DNA from: Microbacteriaceae bacterium
GTDB taxonomy: Bacteria > Actinomycetota > Actinomycetes > Actinomycetales > Microbacteriaceae
Direction of reading: 5' to 3'
Length of the DNA: 64,000 bases
Assembly (NCBI GenBank): GCA_019638805.1
Contig: JAHBTA010000005.1
Span: 62,001-126,000 of the forward strand
Part shown: in pieces, positions 12,782 through 20,331 of the stretch
How positions within the stretch are numbered: position 1 is the stretch's first letter
Layout of the letters: each line of letters opens with the position of its first letter
Position numbers and translations under genes: made by a program
Notes under the pieces: model-generated
Database searches by the model: none
Told to the model about the DNA's origin: nothing
The model's input: the letters and a program-made list of their open reading frames with translations, nothing else

Positions 12782-14050
12782 CTAGCTCAGTTGCGCCAGC
12801 CACGCGACGGCGCTCTTCTCCCACTTGGCGTAGGCGTTCGGGTACGCGGAGATCTGCACCTTCTGGGCGGCCTGCGTGACCGTCATGCTCTGCCAGCCGG
12901 CGATGTCCAGCAGACCGCGGGTCTTGCCCTTGTTGGGATTGCTCGGTCCGCCGAAGAACAGCCGAGCGGCGTGCGCCACGTCGAGCAGATGCGCCTTGGT
13001 GCCCCAACCGGTGCTGGGCCGCTGCTGGAACACGCCGACCGAGTCGCGGTCGCCGTAGGTCACGTTGCGCAGGCTCGATTCCTGCATGGCGGCCGCGAGC
13101 GCGATGACGATGCCGCGATCCGGGACACCCAGGGAGTGGCCGACCTGGATGATGATGCGCGCGTTCGCGGCCATCTCGGCCGTGAGCGGGGTGATGCTCG
13201 ATCCGTCCTGGGCGCTCACGACACCCGGAATGACGAGCGTGCGACCCGCGTAGATGATGCTCGTGCGGGTGAGGCCGTTGGCCTTCAGGATGGCGTCGAT
13301 CGTGACCCCGAAGCGCGCCGCGATCTTGGTGACGGTGTCACCGGAACGGATCGTGTAGGTGTTGTTGATCACGGGTGCCGGCGCCGAGGTCGGGGGCGTC
13401 GAGGGCGGATCCTGCGATTCGTCGGCGGGCGTCGTGGGGGTGACGTTCGAGACCGGAGTCACCGCGATGCTCGAGCCGCTGAGGCGGACCACCTGACCGG
13501 GGTAGATGATGCTCGTGGCCTTGAGCTTGTTGAGGGCGAGGAGATCGGCGGTGCGCAGACCGTAGCGCGCCGCGATCCCGCTGATGGTGTCGCCCCGCTT
13601 GATCGTGTAGGTGGCGGGACGACCCGTGACGGTGCCCGTCGAGCCCGTGCCCGTCGAGCCCGTGTTCGTCGGGGTCGCGCCCGTGAGCTTGAGCCGCTGG
13701 CCGGGGAAGATGAGGGACTTCCAGCCCAGGCCGTTGAGGGCCAGCACGGATGCGGTGGAGAGCCCGTAGCGCGCCGCGATTCCCGAGACGGTGTCGCCCG
13801 CCTTCACGACGTAGCTGGCCGGGGTGCCGGCGAACGAGGCGGGGGCCTGGGTCGCTTCGAGCGCCTGGGCCGATTCGGGCGCCTGGGTGGTCTTGGGGAC
13901 CTGCGTGGACTTCGGGAGCTGCGGCTTCTTCGGGGCGGCGGCCACCGCATCCACCGGGCCGGTCAGCGTGAAGCCGACCATGGCGCCCGCCAGGACGATC
14001 GGCATCGTGGTCATGACGGCGGGACGTACCCGCCTGCGCGTGCCTGACAT
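12782..14050 (-). CDS. Secreted protein with three LysM domains and a lysozyme-like C-terminal domain
   Basis: A 422-residue exported protein, probably bound to peptidoglycan. An N-terminal hydrophobic segment (VMTTMPIVLAGAMVGFTL) acts as signal peptide or anchor. LysM domains lie near residues 78-122, 146-190 and 228-272, each with the GDT.S.IAARYG or related core, separated by Thr/Pro/Ser linkers. The C-terminal 140 residues contain AMQESSL near 322 and GVFQQRPSTGWGT. They resemble a lytic transglycosylase-type domain with a candidate catalytic glutamate; enzymatic activity is inferred. Start ATG at 14050 is supported by GGGGGA 5 bases upstream. Lying between the PASTA kinase and the Rv2175c-type gene, it may belong to the same growth-control module. 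Confidence 0.85.
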   Translation of the reverse strand: MSGTRRRVRPAVMTTMPIVLAGAMVGFTLTGPVDAVAAAPKKPQLPKSTQVPKTTQAPESAQALEATQAPASFAGTPASYVVKAGDTVSGIAARYGLSTASVLALNGLGWKSLIFPGQRLKLTGATPTNTGSTGTGSTGTVTGRPATYTIKRGDTISGIAARYGLRTADLLALNKLKATSIIYPGQVVRLSGSSIAVTPVSNVTPTTPADESQDPPSTPPTSAPAPVINNTYTIRSGDTVTKIAARFGVTIDAILKANGLTRTSIIYAGRTLVIPGVVSAQDGSSITPLTAEMAANARIIIQVGHSLGVPDRGIVIALAAAMQESSLRNVTYGDRDSVGVFQQRPSTGWGTKAHLLDVAHAARLFFGGPSNPNKGKTRGLLDIAGWQSMTVTQAAQKVQISAYPNAYAKWEKSAVAWLAQLS

Positions 14051-14116
14051 GTTTTCCCCCACACCCGAGTTGTCCGCACCGGGATCCGCGCGTCCGCGGA
14101 CGGATTCCACGCTGTC

Positions 14117-14134
14117 ACAGTTGATAACCACTGT
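14117..14134. promoter_or_regulatory. Inverted repeat in the LysM gene upstream region
   Basis: ACAGT (14117-14121) and ACTGT (14130-14134) are inverted around TGATAACC, about 70 bases before the LysM start. A TTGACA hexamer overlaps on the minus strand. GAGTGAATG also occurs twice nearby, at 14141 and 14159. This is the only AT-richer part of the intergenic region, so it is a candidate operator or promoter. No specific regulator is recognised. Confidence 0.35.
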
Positions 14135-14199
14135 CAATCAGAGTGAATGGTGTGACTGGAGTGAATGAAGGATCGCTGCCCCGGCGCGCGCGGTCGTGG

Positions 14200-14205
14200 C
14201 ACTCT
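14200..14205 (+). promoter_or_regulatory. -10-like hexamer (CACTCT) before the Rv2175c-type gene
   Basis: CACTCT is followed by GGGAGC and then GTG at 14212. The 6-base spacer and its sequence closely match those before the PASTA kinase (CGGAGC) and the flavin reductase (GGGAGC). It deviates from TANNNT at its first base. Confidence 0.35.
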
Positions 14206-14211
14206 GGGAGC

Positions 14212-14553
14212 GTGAGCCCCGACGCCGGCCGAACCTGGCTGACCGTTCCCGACCTCGTCGAGGTGCTCGGGATCCCGCAGGGCAAGGTGCGTCGCCTTCT
14301 GGACGAGCACGCGCTCCTCGCGGTGCGGCGCGACGGCGTGCTCATGGTGCCCGCGGACTTCATCGTCGACGGCGAGCCGCTGGGCGATCTGCGTGGCACC
14401 CTCATCGTTCTGGCCGACGCCGGATTCAGCGACGACGAGGCCATGAACTGGCTGCTCACCGAGGAGGAGAGTCTGGGCTCGACGCCCATCGACGCGCTGC
14501 GCGAGCGACGGCGCTCGGAGGTGCGGCGCGTGGCGCAGGCGCTCGGGTTCTAG
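14212..14553 (+). CDS. Rv2175c-type DNA-binding protein
   Basis: A 113-residue winged-helix protein. The N-terminal half (WLTVPDLVEVLGIPQGKVRRLL) is an excisionase/MerR-like helix-turn-helix; the C-terminal half ends in DALRERRRSEVRRVAQALGF. In M. tuberculosis Rv2175c binds DNA and is phosphorylated by PknL, which weakens binding. Here the PASTA kinase is separated from it only by the LysM gene, so the same pairing is plausible. An N-terminal threonine corresponding to the mycobacterial phosphosite cannot be fixed without alignment. GTG at 14212 is preferred over upstream starts because they would extend into the promoter region. Confidence 0.82.
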   Translation: MSPDAGRTWLTVPDLVEVLGIPQGKVRRLLDEHALLAVRRDGVLMVPADFIVDGEPLGDLRGTLIVLADAGFSDDEAMNWLLTEEESLGSTPIDALRERRRSEVRRVAQALGF

Positions 14554-14597
14554 GCCGGAGTTCTTCTGGGCCTGAACTCTGCTGTTCTGGGCCGGAG
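14547..14597. repeat. Degenerate gene-end repeat at a convergent junction
   Basis: GTTCTAGGCCGGAG (14547-14560) contains the stop codon of the Rv2175c-type gene. It recurs with one mismatch at 14584-14597, and a weaker copy (TTCTGGGCCTGAA) lies at 14564-14576. The three copies fill the space between two convergent genes. Confidence 0.65.
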
Positions 14598-14605
14598 CCC
14601 GGCGG

Positions 14606-15751
14606 CTACCGGTCGCGGCGCGTCACGGTCGCGGCCAGGGCCGCGAGTTCGTCGCGGGCCGTGCGCGCGAGCGGCGCGTCCGCGATGGCGGCCACGGCGA
14701 CCTCGGCGTTGTGCGCGATGATGCGCTCGATCTGATCGACAGCGCCCGAGTCGCGGATCGACGCCTGCAGCATCGCGATCTGACCGGCGTCGAGATCCGG
14801 GTCGCCCAGGAGTTCGTCGAGCAGCCGCGCGGCGGAGCCGGGCAAAGCCTGCCGGGCCAGCGCGATGAGGACCGTGCGCTTGCCCTCGCGCAGATCGTCG
14901 CCCGCGGGTTTGCCGGTCGCCGCCGGGTCGCCGTAGACGCCCAGCAGGTCATCGCGCAGCTGGAACGCGACCCCGAGCGGCAGTCCGTACTCGCGCAGCG
15001 CGGTCAACTGGGGCAGGGAGGCCCCGGCGAGCGAGGCTCCAATCGCCAGGGGCGCCTCGACGCTGTACTTGGCCGCCTTGTAGACCACGACCCGATGAGC
15101 GCGCGTCAGCAGCTCGGCATCGGGACGTCCGCGCCAGGAGTGCTCCTCGAGCATGTCGAGGTACTGGCCCAGCATGACCTCGGTGCGCATGCGCGCGAAC
15201 TCGGCGCGCGCGGCGGCCGCTCCCGCACCCGCTTCGGCACCCGTTCTGGCGCTCGCGCCGCCCGCCGCCGCCTCGGCCAGGCCCTCCTCGAAGAGCCCGT
15301 CGCTCCAGCCCAGCAGCAGGTCGCCCAGCAGCAGGGCGGAGGCGCGACCGTAACCCTCCGCCGAGCCGGACCAGCCCCGGTCGGTGTGGAGGGTCTCGAA
15401 TCGGCGATGCAGGCTCGGCTCGCCGCGGCGCAGATCGGAGTTGTCCATGATGTCGTCGTGCACAAGCGCGGCGGCGTGGAAGAGCTCGAGGGCGGCCGCC
15501 ACGGCCACGACCGGGCCGGTTCCGGGCGAGTCGGCAGCGGGATCGTTCCCGTCGCCCAGGGCGGATACCGATTGCCAGCCCCAGTAGCAGAAGAGCGCGC
15601 GGAATCGCTTTCCGCCGGCCAGCAGACCGCGCGCCGCGGCCTCGAGCACGTCGAGATCGCTCGAGACGTCACGAAGCTCGGTCGCGCGCTCGTCGAGGAA
15701 GGAGTCGATGCGCCGCTGGACCAGGTCGACCAAGCGCGGACTCCCAGGCAT
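14606..15751 (-). CDS. Polyprenyl (geranylgeranyl-type) diphosphate synthase
   Basis: A 381-residue trans-isoprenyl diphosphate synthase. The first aspartate-rich motif is DDIMD near residue 99, followed by NSDLRRG; the second is QLRDDLLGVYGD near 265. The upstream GGKRFRALF is the diphosphate-binding region. An Ala/Gly-rich insert (SARTGAEAGAGAAAARAE) near 170 is unusual and looks like a flexible linker. The syntenic Rv2173 (IdsA2) is a short-chain synthase, but chain length cannot be read here. Products would feed carotenoid, menaquinone or lipid-carrier synthesis. ATG start, with TAGGGT 6 bases upstream. Confidence 0.9.
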   Translation of the reverse strand: MPGSPRLVDLVQRRIDSFLDERATELRDVSSDLDVLEAAARGLLAGGKRFRALFCYWGWQSVSALGDGNDPAADSPGTGPVVAVAAALELFHAAALVHDDIMDNSDLRRGEPSLHRRFETLHTDRGWSGSAEGYGRASALLLGDLLLGWSDGLFEEGLAEAAAGGASARTGAEAGAGAAAARAEFARMRTEVMLGQYLDMLEEHSWRGRPDAELLTRAHRVVVYKAAKYSVEAPLAIGASLAGASLPQLTALREYGLPLGVAFQLRDDLLGVYGDPAATGKPAGDDLREGKRTVLIALARQALPGSAARLLDELLGDPDLDAGQIAMLQASIRDSGAVDQIERIIAHNAEVAVAAIADAPLARTARDELAALAATVTRRDR

Positions 15752-15757
15752 TTTCCT

Positions 15758-15785
15758 ACCCTAGCCAGGGCGAGCGGCTTAGACT
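15758..15785. promoter_or_regulatory. Divergent -10 boxes for the polyprenyl synthase and DUF3040 genes
   Basis: The minus-strand TAGGGT (15763-15758) ends 6 bases before the synthase ATG (leaderless). The plus-strand TAGACT (15780-15785) would start a transcript with a leader of about 50 bases, with GGGAGGA at 15832-15838 before the DUF3040 ATG. Confidence 0.5.
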
Positions 15786-15842
15786 GGTGAGTCAGGACCC
15801 GCGCCCGCCTGGTGCCGGTCGATCCCTCGATGGGAGGACGAG

Positions 15843-16190
15843 ATGCCGCTGTCGGAGCACGAGCAGCGCCTGCTTGACGAGATGGAGCGCAGCCTCTACC
15901 ACGGCGAAGCGGACGACGTCACGACCGTCGGGGGCCGGGCGCGGCCGAACTACACCGCGATCGCTCTGGGCGTGGTCGCCGGCGTCGCCGGGATCGCCCT
16001 TCTCCTGGTCGGGGTCATCACGCGCCTGCCCGTCGTGGGACTCGTCGGGTTCGTCGTGATGTTCGCCGGAGCCCTCTTCGCCATCACCCCGCCGCGCGCG
16101 CTCACGGTTCCGCGTCAGGCGGGGTCCCGGCGTTCGCGCCTCATGGAATCGCTCAACGAGCGCTGGGAGCGTCGCGACGACGAGGGGTGA
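15843..16190 (+). CDS. DUF3040 membrane protein
   Basis: A 115-residue protein with the typical DUF3040 start MPLSEHEQRLLDEMERSLY, a short polar stretch, two adjacent membrane helices (about 40-62 and 64-85) and a basic C-terminal tail. Function is unknown. Homologues sit just before mraZ in many actinobacteria (Rv2169c region). A strong Shine-Dalgarno, GGGAGGA, precedes the ATG, and an intrinsic-type hairpin follows the gene. Confidence 0.88.
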   Translation: MPLSEHEQRLLDEMERSLYHGEADDVTTVGGRARPNYTAIALGVVAGVAGIALLLVGVITRLPVVGLVGFVVMFAGALFAITPPRALTVPRQAGSRRSRLMESLNERWERRDDEG

Positions 16191-16218
16191 GCCCCGCATC
16201 CTGCACTGAACTGAACTG

Positions 16219-16248
16219 ACGGCCCGGTCTTCGGATCGGGCCGTTTCT
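16219..16248 (+). terminator. Intrinsic-type terminator after the DUF3040 gene
   Basis: ACGGCCCG (16219-16226) pairs perfectly with CGGGCCGT (16237-16244) around a 10-base loop and is followed by TTCTC. It lies 28 bases after the stop and separates the DUF3040 gene from the dcw cluster. Confidence 0.7.
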
Positions 16249-16269
16249 CATGCCCGCGGGCGATCCGGC

Positions 16270-16288
16270 ATCCTCCACTTTCCTCCCC
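16270..16288 (-). promoter_or_regulatory. Inverted copy of the MraZ-box repeat
   Basis: Read on the minus strand, this stretch is GGGGGAGGAAAGTGGAGGA. That reproduces the GGAGGAAAGTGGAG core of the direct repeats at 16371-16400 in opposite orientation, about 100 bases upstream. It may be a second MraZ site able to form a loop, or a duplicated remnant. Confidence 0.45.
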
Positions 16289-16370
16289 CTTGAAATCACA
16301 GGGCAGACGAGGGCAGATCGCGGTCTGAACCTCGCAGTGGGGCCGAAATGTCGGAGGATTGTGCTTGCGA

Positions 16371-16400
16371 GTGGAGGAAAGTGGAGTAAAGTGGGAGCAC
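16371..16400 (+). promoter_or_regulatory. MraZ operator: three direct repeats of 10 bp
   Basis: GTGGAGGAAA, GTGGAGTAAA and GTGGGAGCAC follow each other with exact 10-base spacing, 36 bases before mraZ. MraZ from several bacteria binds three or four direct TGGGN/TGGAN repeats spaced one helical turn apart upstream of its own gene, so these are very probably its autoregulatory boxes. Confidence 0.75.
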
Positions 16401-16435
16401 CTTGCATCTGGCCGGAGCGATAGGGGGTGGTGCGC

Positions 16436-16870
16436 GTGCTGCTCGGCACCTATGCCCCCAAGCTCGACGACAAGGGCCGCGTGATCCTCCCCGCCAAGTT
16501 CCGCGACGAGTTCGCGGGCGGGCTCGTCATGACCCGGGGCGCCGACGGGTGCCTCTTCGTGTACTCCGAGCGCGAGTTCGAGCGCCTGCACGCCCGCATC
16601 GCCGAGCAGGTCCCCAAGCTGGGCGACGAGGGCCGCAAGGTCCTGCGCATGATGCTCAGCGGGGCGTCGCAGGAGATCCCCGACAAGCAGTTCCGGGTGA
16701 CCGTTCCCCCCGGACTCCGGACCTACGCGGGACTCGAGCGCGATCTCGCCGTCATCGGCGCGGGCACCCGCGCCGAGATCTGGGACGCGAGCCGGTGGGA
16801 GGCCTACTCGGCCGCCGCCGAGCCGGCCATCTCCGACGCCGACGCGGAGGTGATCGCCGGACTCTTCTGA
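16436..16870 (+). CDS. mraZ: MraZ transcriptional regulator
   Basis: A 144-residue AbrB-like DNA-binding protein that regulates the dcw operon. Two tandem MraZ units are visible: [21 protein letters not shown] near the start, and [23 protein letters not shown] near residue 80. GTG codons at 16427, 16430 and 16436 are possible starts; 16436 is chosen because GGGGG lies 8 bases upstream and the protein then begins where MraZ proteins usually do. The direct repeats at 16371-16400 mark autoregulation. It heads the operon that continues with rsmH after about 100 bases. Confidence 0.93.
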   Translation: MLLGTYAPKLDDKGRVILPAKFRDEFAGGLVMTRGADGCLFVYSEREFERLHARIAEQVPKLGDEGRKVLRMMLSGASQEIPDKQFRVTVPPGLRTYAGLERDLAVIGAGTRAEIWDASRWEAYSAAAEPAISDADAEVIAGLF

Positions 16871-16974
16871 GCGCCCCGGACGCGACCCTCAGCCGCGCAC
16901 CCTGCCTTCACTTCCCCGGAGGCAGGTCGCAGCGGATGGGGATCGGGTCCGGGGGGAACGAAGCGCGGAACGCC

Positions 16975-17940
16975 ATGAACCCGAAACCGAACGACACCTC
17001 CCCGCGACACATCCCGGTCATGCTCGAGCGCACCATCGAGCTGCTCGCCCCCGCCCTCGAGCGCGATGGGGCCGTCATGGTGGATGCGACCCTCGGCCTG
17101 GGCGGACACGCCGAGGCCCTGCTCGAGCGCTTTCCCCGTCTGACCTACATCGGCCTCGACCGCGATCGGGAGGCCCTGGCGCGCGCCGGGGAGCGCCTCG
17201 CGCGGTTCGGGGACCGCCTCACACTCGTCCATACCGTCTACGACCGCATGGAGGAGGTGCTGGAAGAGCTCGACATTCGGGGAATAGCGGGCGTGCTCTT
17301 CGATCTGGGCGTCTCCTCCCTGCAGCTCGACCGCGTCGAGCGGGGCTTCTCCTACTCTCAGGACGCCCCGCTCGACATGCGGATGGACGACACCTCCGCC
17401 CTCACCGCCGAGCGCGTACTCGCCGAGTACGACGAGGCCAGGCTGCGGCGCATTTTCTACGAGTACGGGGAGGAGAAGCTCGCCCCCCGCTACGCGCGGC
17501 GCATCGTGCAGCAGCGGGCGACCGCTCCGCTGACCACGTCCGCGCAGCTCGTGGCGCTCATCGACGCGGCGACGCCCGCCGCGCAGCGCCGGGCCGGGCA
17601 CTCGGCCAAGCGGGTCTTCCAGGCGCTGCGCATCGAGGTCAACCAGGAGCTCGCCTCGCTCGAGCGCGCGATCCCCGCGGCGCTCGACGCGCTCGAGGTG
17701 GGCGGACGCATCGTCGTGCTCGCGTACCAGTCCCTCGAGGACCGCCTGGTCAAGCGGGAGCTGGCCGTCGCATCCGTCTCGACGGCACCGCGCGGGCTGC
17801 CGGTCGAGCTGCCCGAGCACGCGCCGCGATTCCGGCTGCTCGTCCGCGGTGCCGAGCTCGCCGGCGACGAGGAGCGCGCGGCCAACCCGCGCGCGATCCC
17901 GGTGCGCCTGCGCGCCGCCGAGAAGCTGAGGGCCGCGTGA
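16975..17940 (+). CDS. rsmH: 16S rRNA (cytosine-1402-N4) methyltransferase
   Basis: A 321-residue SAM-dependent enzyme (formerly MraW) that methylates C1402 in the ribosomal decoding centre. [13 protein letters not shown] opens the conserved part, [14 protein letters not shown] near 36 is the SAM-binding loop, and [11 protein letters not shown] and [15 protein letters not shown] are family signatures. ATG 16975 is chosen; an in-frame ATG at 16936 with GGAGG about 13 bases upstream would add 13 residues. The 3' end overlaps ftsL by four bases (GTGA). The 104 bases before it hold no other gene. Confidence 0.95.
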   Translation: MNPKPNDTSPRHIPVMLERTIELLAPALERDGAVMVDATLGLGGHAEALLERFPRLTYIGLDRDREALARAGERLARFGDRLTLVHTVYDRMEEVLEELDIRGIAGVLFDLGVSSLQLDRVERGFSYSQDAPLDMRMDDTSALTAERVLAEYDEARLRRIFYEYGEEKLAPRYARRIVQQRATAPLTTSAQLVALIDAATPAAQRRAGHSAKRVFQALRIEVNQELASLERAIPAALDALEVGGRIVVLAYQSLEDRLVKRELAVASVSTAPRGLPVELPEHAPRFRLLVRGAELAGDEERAANPRAIPVRLRAAEKLRAA

Positions 17941-18557
17941 GCGCGCCGCAGCCGGTCAGCCGGGGGAACCTCGCGCTCGCGCCCCGTCCGGTCGCGCCCG
18001 CGCGCCCGCGGTTGGAGGCAGCCCCTGCCCCCGCGCCCGCGCGCCGTCCGCGTCCCCGGCTCGCGCATGGCATCGCGATCGTCGCGGGCATCGGCGTGAT
18101 CCTGCTCATCCAACTCGCGCTGAGCTTCGTGCTGGCCGACGGCGCGTACTACATCGCGGGGCTCCAGTCGCAGCAGCGCGATCTGCTGCGCGAGCAGCAC
18201 GCCCTGCAGGAGCGCCTCGAACTGCTCGGCTCGACGCAGAACCTCACGGCCAACGCTGAGGCGCTCGGGATGGTCGCCAGCGGCAACCCGATGTTCCTCG
18301 ACCTCGGAACCGGCAAGGTCAGCGGCTCGCACAGCAAGGACCGCTCCCTCCCCGACAACCTCATCGCCAACTCGCTGCTGGACGGCAGCACCGTCATCGA
18401 CCCCGCGGCCCTTGCGGCTGCCCAGGCGGCCGAGGACGCTTCGGGCGACACCGGGCAGAGCAGCATCGTGCAGGGCGATGCAGTGCAGGGCGATGCCGTG
18501 CAGAGCGGCGGCCAGTCCACGACCCCGGGCCTGCTGCCCTCGCCCATCACGCACTGA
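17937..18557 (+). CDS. ftsL: FtsL-like septum protein
   Basis: A 206-residue bitopic membrane protein assigned by position (between rsmH and ftsI) and topology. A Pro/Ala/Arg-rich cytoplasmic tail is followed by one membrane helix at about 43-66 and a short coiled coil ([20 protein letters not shown]) near 76-95. FtsL normally bridges FtsQ, FtsB and FtsI. The long C-terminal tail (about 110 residues after the coiled coil) is larger than in E. coli FtsL and ends in a low-complexity VQGDA repeat. GTG start overlapping rsmH; the stop overlaps the ftsI ATG by one base. Confidence 0.82.
   Translation: MSAPQPVSRGNLALAPRPVAPARPRLEAAPAPAPARRPRPRLAHGIAIVAGIGVILLIQLALSFVLADGAYYIAGLQSQQRDLLREQHALQERLELLGSTQNLTANAEALGMVASGNPMFLDLGTGKVSGSHSKDRSLPDNLIANSLLDGSTVIDPAALAAAQAAEDASGDTGQSSIVQGDAVQGDAVQSGGQSTTPGLLPSPITH
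18468..18506 (+). repeat. 15-bp tandem repeat in the ftsL tail (VQGDA units)
   Basis: GTGCAGGGCGATGCA (18468-18482) and GTGCAGGGCGATGCC (18483-18497) differ only at the last base, and a third partial unit (GTGCAGAGC) follows. The repeat encodes [15 protein letters not shown] near the exposed C-terminus of FtsL. Confidence 0.8.
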
Positions 18558-20326
18558 TGATCATCGACGCACGGGGTTCGCGGCGACGCATGGCGTTCGC
18601 GCTCTTGGTCGTCGCGGTCGTCGTGGGGGCGTTCGCGATCCGGCTCGTGGACCTGCAGATCGTGCAGGCTGCCGAGCTGACCGCCTCGGCCGAGCAGCGC
18701 CGCACCATCCCGGTCACGACCTACGGTGTGCGGGGCAGCATCGTGGACTCGGATGGCGAGGTGCTCGCCGACAGCGTCGAGCGCTTTGACATCACGGCGT
18801 CTCCCAAGAACGCCAAGCTCGACGAGACCTGGATGACGGTCGACGGCGAGCGCGTCAAGGTTCCGACCGCGCAGGCGATCCAGGCGATCGCCGACCTGAC
18901 CGGGGCCGACCCGAACGAGTTGTACCGCACGCTCGCCGAGAACCGGGACTCCGACTTCGCCTACCTGGCCAAGAAGGTGACGCTCGAGGTCTTCACGAAG
19001 GTGCGCGACCTCGGGATCCCCTGGGTCTACAGCGAGCTGCACCCGGCGCGCACCTACCCCAGCGGCGCGATCGCGGGCAACCTGGTGGGCTTCATCGGAA
19101 CGGACGGTCCGCAGGCGGGGATCGAGATCCAGCAGGACGAGTGCCTCGCGGCGACCAACGGCAAGTCGACCTACGAGTCCAGCGCGGACGGTGTTCGCCT
19201 GCCGGGCTCGACGGTGGTCGAGCAGGAGGCGAAGGACGGCGGCACGATCCACCTGACGATCGACGCGGATCTGCAGTGGTACGCGCAGCAGGTCGTCGCC
19301 GAGTACGGCACGTCGCTCGGCGCGGACTCCGGCAGCGCCATGATCGTCGAGGTCGCCACCGGGCGCATCATGGCGGCCGCCGACTGGCCGTCGGTCGATC
19401 CCAACGACGTCGACGGCGTCGGAGTGGGAGACCTGGGTGCGCGGGTGTTCTCGACCCCCTTCGAGCCCGGCTCGGTCATCAAGGTGGCGACCTTCGCATC
19501 CCTGCTGGACGCGGGCAAGATCTCGCCCCGCACGGAGCTCACCGTCCCGGGCGTCTACACCGAGGGCCTCCCCGAGGGCAGCTCCATCAAGGACTCCTGG
19601 GCGCACGGCGACCTTCGTCTGACCGCGACCGGCGTCCTGGTGAACTCCTCCAACATCGGCACGGCCATGCTCAGCACGCGCCTGGGCCTCGAGAAGCGCC
19701 GCGCCTACCTGGAGGCCTTCGGCTTCAACTCGGACACCGCGGTGGACTTCTACGGCGAGTCCAGCGGCCGCGTGCTCCCCATGAACGAGCTGGACCCGCT
19801 GACCGGGCTGACCCAGCAGTTCGGCCAGGGCATGTCCGCGACGAGCGCGCAGGTGGCCGCGCTCTACCAGACCATCGGAAACGGCGGAGTGCGCATGCCC
19901 CTCACCCTGGTCGACGGATGCGAGTGGCCCGACGGAACCTGGACGCAGCGTCCCAGCACCGAGGGCATCCGAGTCGTGAGCCAGGCCGCGGCCGACACCA
20001 CCGTGCAGATGATGGAGGTCACCGCGCAGGAGGGCTTCATCAAGAACATGGTCGCGATCCCGGGCTACCGCGTCGCGGTCAAGACCGGTACCGCTGAGGT
20101 GGCCGAGAACGGCGTGTACGGATCGCAGCGCATCGTCTCGGTCGCCGGGCTCGTGCCCGCGGGCGATCCCCAGTACGCCATTGTCGTGACGTTCGTGAAG
20201 CCGGATACGATGAGGACATCCGCCGCCGCCGCGCCGGCCTTCGCTGCGATCGCGAAGCAGGTCATCAAGACCTTCCGCATCACGCCGCAGACGAAGGGGG
20301 CGCCGAGCATCCCGACCACCTGGTAG
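18557..20326 (+). CDS. ftsI: Peptidoglycan transpeptidase FtsI (class B penicillin-binding protein)
   Basis: A 589-residue septal transpeptidase, also called PbpB. One N-terminal membrane helix (about 12-33) is followed by the PBP dimerisation domain and the transpeptidase domain. All three active-site motifs are present: SxxK as SVIK near 306-309, SxN as SSN near 364-366, and KTG near 509-511. It would crosslink peptidoglycan at the septum with FtsW as partner glycosyltransferase. No PASTA domain is present. The ATG overlaps the ftsL stop by one base. murE begins 5 bases after the stop. Confidence 0.95.
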   Translation: MIIDARGSRRRMAFALLVVAVVVGAFAIRLVDLQIVQAAELTASAEQRRTIPVTTYGVRGSIVDSDGEVLADSVERFDITASPKNAKLDETWMTVDGERVKVPTAQAIQAIADLTGADPNELYRTLAENRDSDFAYLAKKVTLEVFTKVRDLGIPWVYSELHPARTYPSGAIAGNLVGFIGTDGPQAGIEIQQDECLAATNGKSTYESSADGVRLPGSTVVEQEAKDGGTIHLTIDADLQWYAQQVVAEYGTSLGADSGSAMIVEVATGRIMAAADWPSVDPNDVDGVGVGDLGARVFSTPFEPGSVIKVATFASLLDAGKISPRTELTVPGVYTEGLPEGSSIKDSWAHGDLRLTATGVLVNSSNIGTAMLSTRLGLEKRRAYLEAFGFNSDTAVDFYGESSGRVLPMNELDPLTGLTQQFGQGMSATSAQVAALYQTIGNGGVRMPLTLVDGCEWPDGTWTQRPSTEGIRVVSQAAADTTVQMMEVTAQEGFIKNMVAIPGYRVAVKTGTAEVAENGVYGSQRIVSVAGLVPAGDPQYAIVVTFVKPDTMRTSAAAAPAFAAIAKQVIKTFRITPQTKGAPSIPTTW

Positions 20327-20331
20327 GTGCC

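Noticed and set aside
14213..15751. Carotenoid or terpenoid biosynthetic cluster around the polyprenyl synthase
   Set aside because: No phytoene synthase, desaturase or cyclase is adjacent; the gene lies in a conserved envelope block.
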